Below, piece after piece: positions 55,107-58,009 of a stretch of DNA of 58,009 nt; the stretch's first letter is position 1, and every line of letters starts with the position of its first letter. Both the position numbers and the translations under genes were made by a program. The stretch is from a virus, in IMG/VR virus record IMGVR_UViG_3300029867_000007, positions 1 through 58,009 of that record, one strand, 5' to 3'. Under the pieces are notes generated by a model. That model saw only the letters and a program-made list of their open reading frames with translations. It searched no databases and was not told the origin of the DNA.

Positions 55107-55694
55107 TCAAGTAAATAGCTGACCGAATCCTTGTACAGCGCCGATACCATTTCCGCAATTATGGAAAGTATCAACATTCTCTACTATCCAATGACCTTCA
55201 GCGTTCATTGAAACGGTCATGCCATGTACTACAGTAGAGCCCGCAGTTGCGCCTTCGATTTCAACATCCGCTACCTGTTCACTCTGCTCATTATCGCCAT
55301 CACAAATACGTAGGTGAGTGTTAACAGTTTCCGGCAAGGTAATGCCGCCAGTGTAACAAATTAATCCAAGAGCGATACCGTTAACGCCGGTAGGTAAGTT
55401 AGCAAAGTCAATTACGATAGACTCATCATCCCCATCACCTTCGCCTGTAACATTGTCTTCAGAGAGAAACACACCAAGAGACTGAGACTTAACACGATTA
55501 GAGAAGTAAATCAGATGGTCTTTATTTGTTACTTTGCCATCAGTCAACAGAACAGCTACCAAATCCAAATCAACATCAGCGCCTTCTTGGGCCATGTCCC
55601 AACCAGCACCAACATATAGCTTAGCTAATGTAGTCTGCTTAGATACAAGAGAGAAATCAAACTTTTGGCCTTTAGGTACGATTGCAAAATCCAT
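55107..55694 (-). CDS. terD: TerD-family protein
   Basis: A 195-residue TerD-domain protein: KGQKFDFSLVSK at the start, YVGAGWDM, GADVDLDLVAVLLTDGKV, HLIYFSNRVKSQSLGVFLSE, VTGEGDGDDESIVIDFANLP. The acidic loops bind calcium in TerD proteins. TerD proteins act with TerB/C/Z in cytoplasmic stress complexes linked to tellurite and phage resistance. It has its own promoter (55780-55808). A protein-like 45-codon extension follows the TGA in frame. Confidence 0.9.
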   Translation of the reverse strand: MDFAIVPKGQKFDFSLVSKQTTLAKLYVGAGWDMAQEGADVDLDLVAVLLTDGKVTNKDHLIYFSNRVKSQSLGVFLSEDNVTGEGDGDDESIVIDFANLPTGVNGIALGLICYTGGITLPETVNTHLRICDGDNEQSEQVADVEIEGATAGSTVVHGMTVSMNAEGHWIVENVDTFHNCGNGIGAVQGFGQLFT

Positions 55695-55779
55695 AATTTT
55701 TCCTATTAATTTTAAGTTACTGCATTTAATTGGGGGTGTATCCGGTCACTCCCCTTAACCGTTCTTCTAATCTGGGTGT

Positions 55780-55808
55780 ATATTACTACTGTACTATTTA
55801 GCTGTCAA
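55780..55808 (-). promoter_or_regulatory. Strong sigma70 promoter of TerD
   Basis: On the minus strand: perfect TTGACA (55803-55808), a 17-base spacer, TAATAT (55780-55785), with ACAGTAGTAATATAC around the -10. It lies 85-115 bases upstream of the TerD ATG, and the -35 box overlaps the last codons of the 55798 gene. It is the best consensus match in the window. Confidence 0.8.
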
Positions 55809-56718
55809 CCTTTTCTTTTGGTGAATGTTCTTCAAACCCAAAATCATCCGCGTCTATCGCTGCATCTAATTTTGCTTCTAGTGCATAAGTGGTGTCGTCC
55901 GCTGCTTCATTAATTGCGATATGAACATTTTCTTCGTCCCATCGGTCAGTTGCTATTTGCATGTTTAACCAGCTATCGGCAGAAGTTTTAGTATAGTCAG
56001 CCATAGCTTGGGCCATTGACTTATTGATTGGTGCTTTGCCTTCTAGTACTGCATTAAGGAACCGTTTAGAAACGCCCATTTTCTCAGCAGCGTCCACTTC
56101 GCTTAGCCCCTCCTCTTCCATCACTAGCTCTAGAAAAACCAAACCGGGGTAATTTGGTCTACGTGTTGGAGTAGGGTCGTCTAACTCCTGTGCAGGGTCT
56201 ACAGTATCCGCAGGGTCTGGGTTAACAGACTCTTTTTTAGTTCCGTCTCTATTGCATCCTATCCTTTCCATTGTTTCGTCATGACAAGCCAGGAAAGGGT
56301 CTGGGTGTTGCTCTGTATGGTGGGCAACCGCTGCCTCTACATGGGCTTTTTTAAAGTCTTCTAAGCGCTCTTGCACCTGTGAGATAAGGTGTGGCATATT
56401 AATCTCACCAATGCTATTAGAAAGATTAACAATGTCACTTACAGGAGTAAAACCAAGTTGTGCCGCACGAATCAAAGCAATGAACGCCATTGAATCACGT
56501 TTACAAACATCGTTCCACAAAATGTAAATATGTGAGCCGTAAATTTGCATGGTATCTAAAAACAAGATGTGTCCAAAGCCCTCCATGAATTCTTGCGGGT
56601 CGATCTTTTTTGTATCTTTTAACAAAGACATAATCGCTGACATTCCGCCGGGGTTGCCTTCACACATAACAGAAACTATCTCTTCCATGCTCATATCTAT
56701 TTTGATTCTAGCCGTCAT
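55798..56718 (-). CDS. Regulator with C-terminal HigA-like HTH
   Basis: A 306-residue fusion. Residues 1-125 resemble a phage family with GNPGGMSAIMSLLKD, MQIYGSHIYILWNDVCKRDS and ALIRAAQLGF. A linker rich in Asp/Pro (about 160-188) follows. Residues 190-258 (FLELVMEEEGLSEVDAAEKM, then GVSKRFLNAVLEGKAPINKS, then MAQAMADYTKTSADSWLNMQ) are an XRE/HigA-type helix-turn-helix, usually an antitoxin and DNA-binding autorepressor. No toxin gene is adjacent. It may be a transcription regulator of early genes. Confidence 0.72.
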   Translation of the reverse strand: MTARIKIDMSMEEIVSVMCEGNPGGMSAIMSLLKDTKKIDPQEFMEGFGHILFLDTMQIYGSHIYILWNDVCKRDSMAFIALIRAAQLGFTPVSDIVNLSNSIGEINMPHLISQVQERLEDFKKAHVEAAVAHHTEQHPDPFLACHDETMERIGCNRDGTKKESVNPDPADTVDPAQELDDPTPTRRPNYPGLVFLELVMEEEGLSEVDAAEKMGVSKRFLNAVLEGKAPINKSMAQAMADYTKTSADSWLNMQIATDRWDEENVHIAINEAADDTTYALEAKLDAAIDADDFGFEEHSPKEKVDS

Positions 56719-56758
56719 AATATTTTTTCCAAATAAGGGGGTTTATGTTACTACAGTT

Positions 56759-57319
56759 TTAATGTTCTCTACCATCTTTCTTTTCTAATGCTTCGTCCAA
56801 AGCGGCTAGTAAGCCCTCTAGACCTTTTCCGCTTGGTAGTGGGGCCTCACCCCGTCGAAATTTGCACGAGTTACAACTACAATCATCGATACCCGTCGCC
56901 TGTTCTGCAAAAGCTGTATAAGTGGCCTGGTTTCGTTTTGCACTACCAAACATCCCTTGCAGATTAACAATGGTTATACAACGGGCAATAGAGTTAAACC
57001 ACATGCCTTCATCACAATCAACCTTTAGTATTGCGCTGTGGAATTCCATGGTTACCTTTGCCCAGTCTCGCATTTCGCCGATTGCTTTTATTAACCCTTC
57101 TTTGTCATTCTTGTGCTGGGGCATAACAAACTTATCAGCTAAATCCATGTGCTTATCTGCTGCAACCATTAACTCAATCAAATGCTTTAGTGTAATAGGC
57201 ATAAAATCAGTAGGGTTGTAAACTTCTAGCAGTTGTTCTCGGGTTAGTACAGCATCTGGCTTTATTTGCTCTGGCGTGTTACTAAATAGGTTTTCTATAA
57301 ACTTTGCAAATTCTGACAT
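56759..57319 (-). CDS. Hypothetical protein with CSCNSC motif
   Basis: A 186-residue helical protein (LKHLIELMVAADKHMDLADK, then GMWFNSIARCITIVNLQGMF) with a cysteine-rich turn DDCSCNSCKFRRGEAP at about residues 144-160 that could bind metal. The next gene is 4 bases away. No family recognised. Confidence 0.6.
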   Translation of the reverse strand: MSEFAKFIENLFSNTPEQIKPDAVLTREQLLEVYNPTDFMPITLKHLIELMVAADKHMDLADKFVMPQHKNDKEGLIKAIGEMRDWAKVTMEFHSAILKVDCDEGMWFNSIARCITIVNLQGMFGSAKRNQATYTAFAEQATGIDDCSCNSCKFRRGEAPLPSGKGLEGLLAALDEALEKKDGREH

Positions 57320-57323
57320 TGCT

Positions 57324-57704
57324 CTATTCTCCTTTAGACATTAAAAATTCGTTAATCTCATCCCATGGAAGGCTGTAGTGCCATTCCTTAAAAGTTGCGG
57401 ATTGTGTAGGATGCTGCCACTCCTGCAATTGCTCATTCTCTTTTAATGACTTTGCAAACTGTGAACGGTACCAAGTGCATTGGCTTGGGTTAAACGCACT
57501 TTCTGGTGTCTGTTCATTTATCATGGCAACAATATCGTCATTGCTCATGTTCATTTGTATCATACTCAAAACACGTTGGCGGATTGAGCCTTCTTGAATT
57601 GGTGCGCCGGAATTTTGTTTCTTTAATGAAACTGCTTCGAGAACCACTTCAACCTTAGGAGCAACTTTCTTTTTTCTTCGGCGTCTTACTTTGTTATCTG
57701 ACAT
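57324..57704 (-). CDS. Basic hypothetical protein, 126 residues
   Basis: The N-terminus is basic (NKVRRRRKKKVAPKVEVVLE), followed by a helical part (IRQRVLSMIQMNMSNDDIVA, then SQCTWYRSQFAKSLKENEQL) that looks like a small HTH-type or recombination-accessory domain (similar to basic phage proteins with 'I..mI..g.s...Ia....'). It overlaps the upstream 42-residue gene by 11 bases. DNA binding is plausible. Confidence 0.6.
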   Translation of the reverse strand: MSDNKVRRRRKKKVAPKVEVVLEAVSLKKQNSGAPIQEGSIRQRVLSMIQMNMSNDDIVAMINEQTPESAFNPSQCTWYRSQFAKSLKENEQLQEWQHPTQSATFKEWHYSLPWDEINEFLMSKGE

Positions 57705-57822
57705 TTCTAAACTCCCCTAATATTCTCAATTCCGCTAGTGCGGCTTGGACGTTCATTGTACCTAAAAGCATCTTAACTTCAATTTCTTTTATACATTTTT
57801 CAGTGTTTGTGTGTGACTTCAT
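57694..57822 (-). CDS. Small protein, 42 residues
   Basis: ATG at 57822 has AGGA 7 bases upstream (AGGACAACATTATG). The product starts MKSHTNTEKCIKEIEVKMLL and is helical (NVQAALAELRILGEF). It ends inside the start of the next gene. A real micro-gene is likely because of its ribosome site and coupling. Function unknown. Confidence 0.55.
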   Translation of the reverse strand: MKSHTNTEKCIKEIEVKMLLGTMNVQAALAELRILGEFRNVR

Positions 57823-57854
57823 AATGTTGTCCTGTGTTCTCAAGGAATAGGGAC

Positions 57855-57882
57855 ATTATACACACCTGCTTTAGTACTACAA
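57855..57882 (-). promoter_or_regulatory. Promoter before the 42-residue gene
   Basis: On the minus strand: TTGTAG (57877-57882), a 16-base spacer, perfect TATAAT (57855-57860). The sequence ATTGTAGTACTAAAG upstream resembles the shared extended -10 motif of other minus-strand promoters. Confidence 0.5.
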
Positions 57883-57887
57883 TACTT

Positions 57888-58009
57888 TTATTCTATTATT
57901 TCTAAATCTTCCGGCTTAATCCCAAATACATGTATAGGCATCGTCTTATACATTGCGTCTCTGATTTCGTCGTCATGTCCATAGATGTTAATGGTAACAG
58001 TACCATCTT
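57888..58009 (-). CDS. Partial hypothetical gene at right edge
   Basis: The last 40 codons of a minus-strand gene whose start lies beyond the window. It reads DGTVTINIYGHDDEIRDAMY, then KTMPIHVFGIKPEDLEIIE and a TAA stop at 57888-57890. The I-Y-G-H-D-D-E pattern and regular strand-helix alternation make it coding-like. Not identified. Confidence 0.55.
   Translation of the reverse strand, partial: DGTVTINIYGHDDEIRDAMYKTMPIHVFGIKPEDLEIIE

Noticed and set aside
1-58009. Integrase, lysogeny repressor, att sites, insertion sequences or transposases
   Set aside because: Looked for by motif and by organisation; none seen. Lysogeny cannot be excluded because the window may not be the whole genome.

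Overview
The window is one continuous stretch of a tailed double-stranded DNA phage genome (or a complete prophage-like copy of one). The evidence is a large terminase, a portal, an HK97-fold head set, a tail-tube, chaperone and tape-measure set, a lambda/GTA-style tail tip, an M15 endolysin and a family A DNA polymerase. The long tape measure without sheath or baseplate-wedge genes points to a siphovirus with a flexible tail. Good Shine-Dalgarno sites, sigma70-like promoters, Fe-S-type tail hub cysteines and TerC/TerD genes suggest a Gram-negative, probably proteobacterial host. The host cannot be named from this sequence. No integrase, lysogeny repressor or attachment site was seen.

Layout: positions 97-35748 are all on the plus strand (virion assembly and lysis). 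Positions 35757-58009 are all on the minus strand (replication, nucleases, regulation, accessory genes). The two arms converge at about 35.75 kb with only 8 bases between them. Plus arm in order: an odd 153-residue protein made of terminase-like pieces, terminase large subunit, portal, head-tail adaptor, two pairs of small genes, then about 11 kb of large glycan-binding, esterase and repeat proteins (5519-16196). After these come a neck protein, protease, scaffold (with a nested internal start), decoration protein and major capsid protein. The tail genes follow: neck and terminator proteins, tail tube, a frameshifted G/GT chaperone pair, tape measure, tip proteins, Cys4 hub, and a central tip protein. 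Holin-like and endolysin genes end the arm. Having the large fibre-like proteins between the portal/adaptor block and the capsid block is an unusual order.

Minus arm (read from right to left): small regulatory and hypothetical genes, a TerD gene and a TerC gene, about ten small hypotheticals, a primase-helicase, and a charge-rich protein. Then comes a 1.37-kb gene-free region, followed by a RecB/Cas4-like nuclease, an SSB-like protein, DNA polymerase, small proteins, a VRR-NUC nuclease with a SNF2 helicase, a membrane protein with an Fn3 domain, and a histone-H1-like protein. Several minus-strand operons share a recognisable promoter: a -35 box, a 17-base spacer, and a -10 box embedded in CTGTARTACTAT.

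The most unusual part is the gene-free region 45423-46686. Read on the minus strand it has its own candidate promoter and is packed with hairpins. It holds three tRNA-like domains with D-arm-like and T-arm-like elements but shortened or absent anticodon arms. Two of these sit at the end of long (20-bp) helices whose non-Watson-Crick pairs are all G-U only on the minus strand and which covary between the two copies. This looks like a large structured phage RNA rather than a tRNA cluster. Other points of note are the terminase-mosaic protein at the left end, an in-frame coding-like extension after the TerD stop codon, a 17-unit VKAGNA repeat protein, and strong enrichment of the octamer CTGTAGTA.
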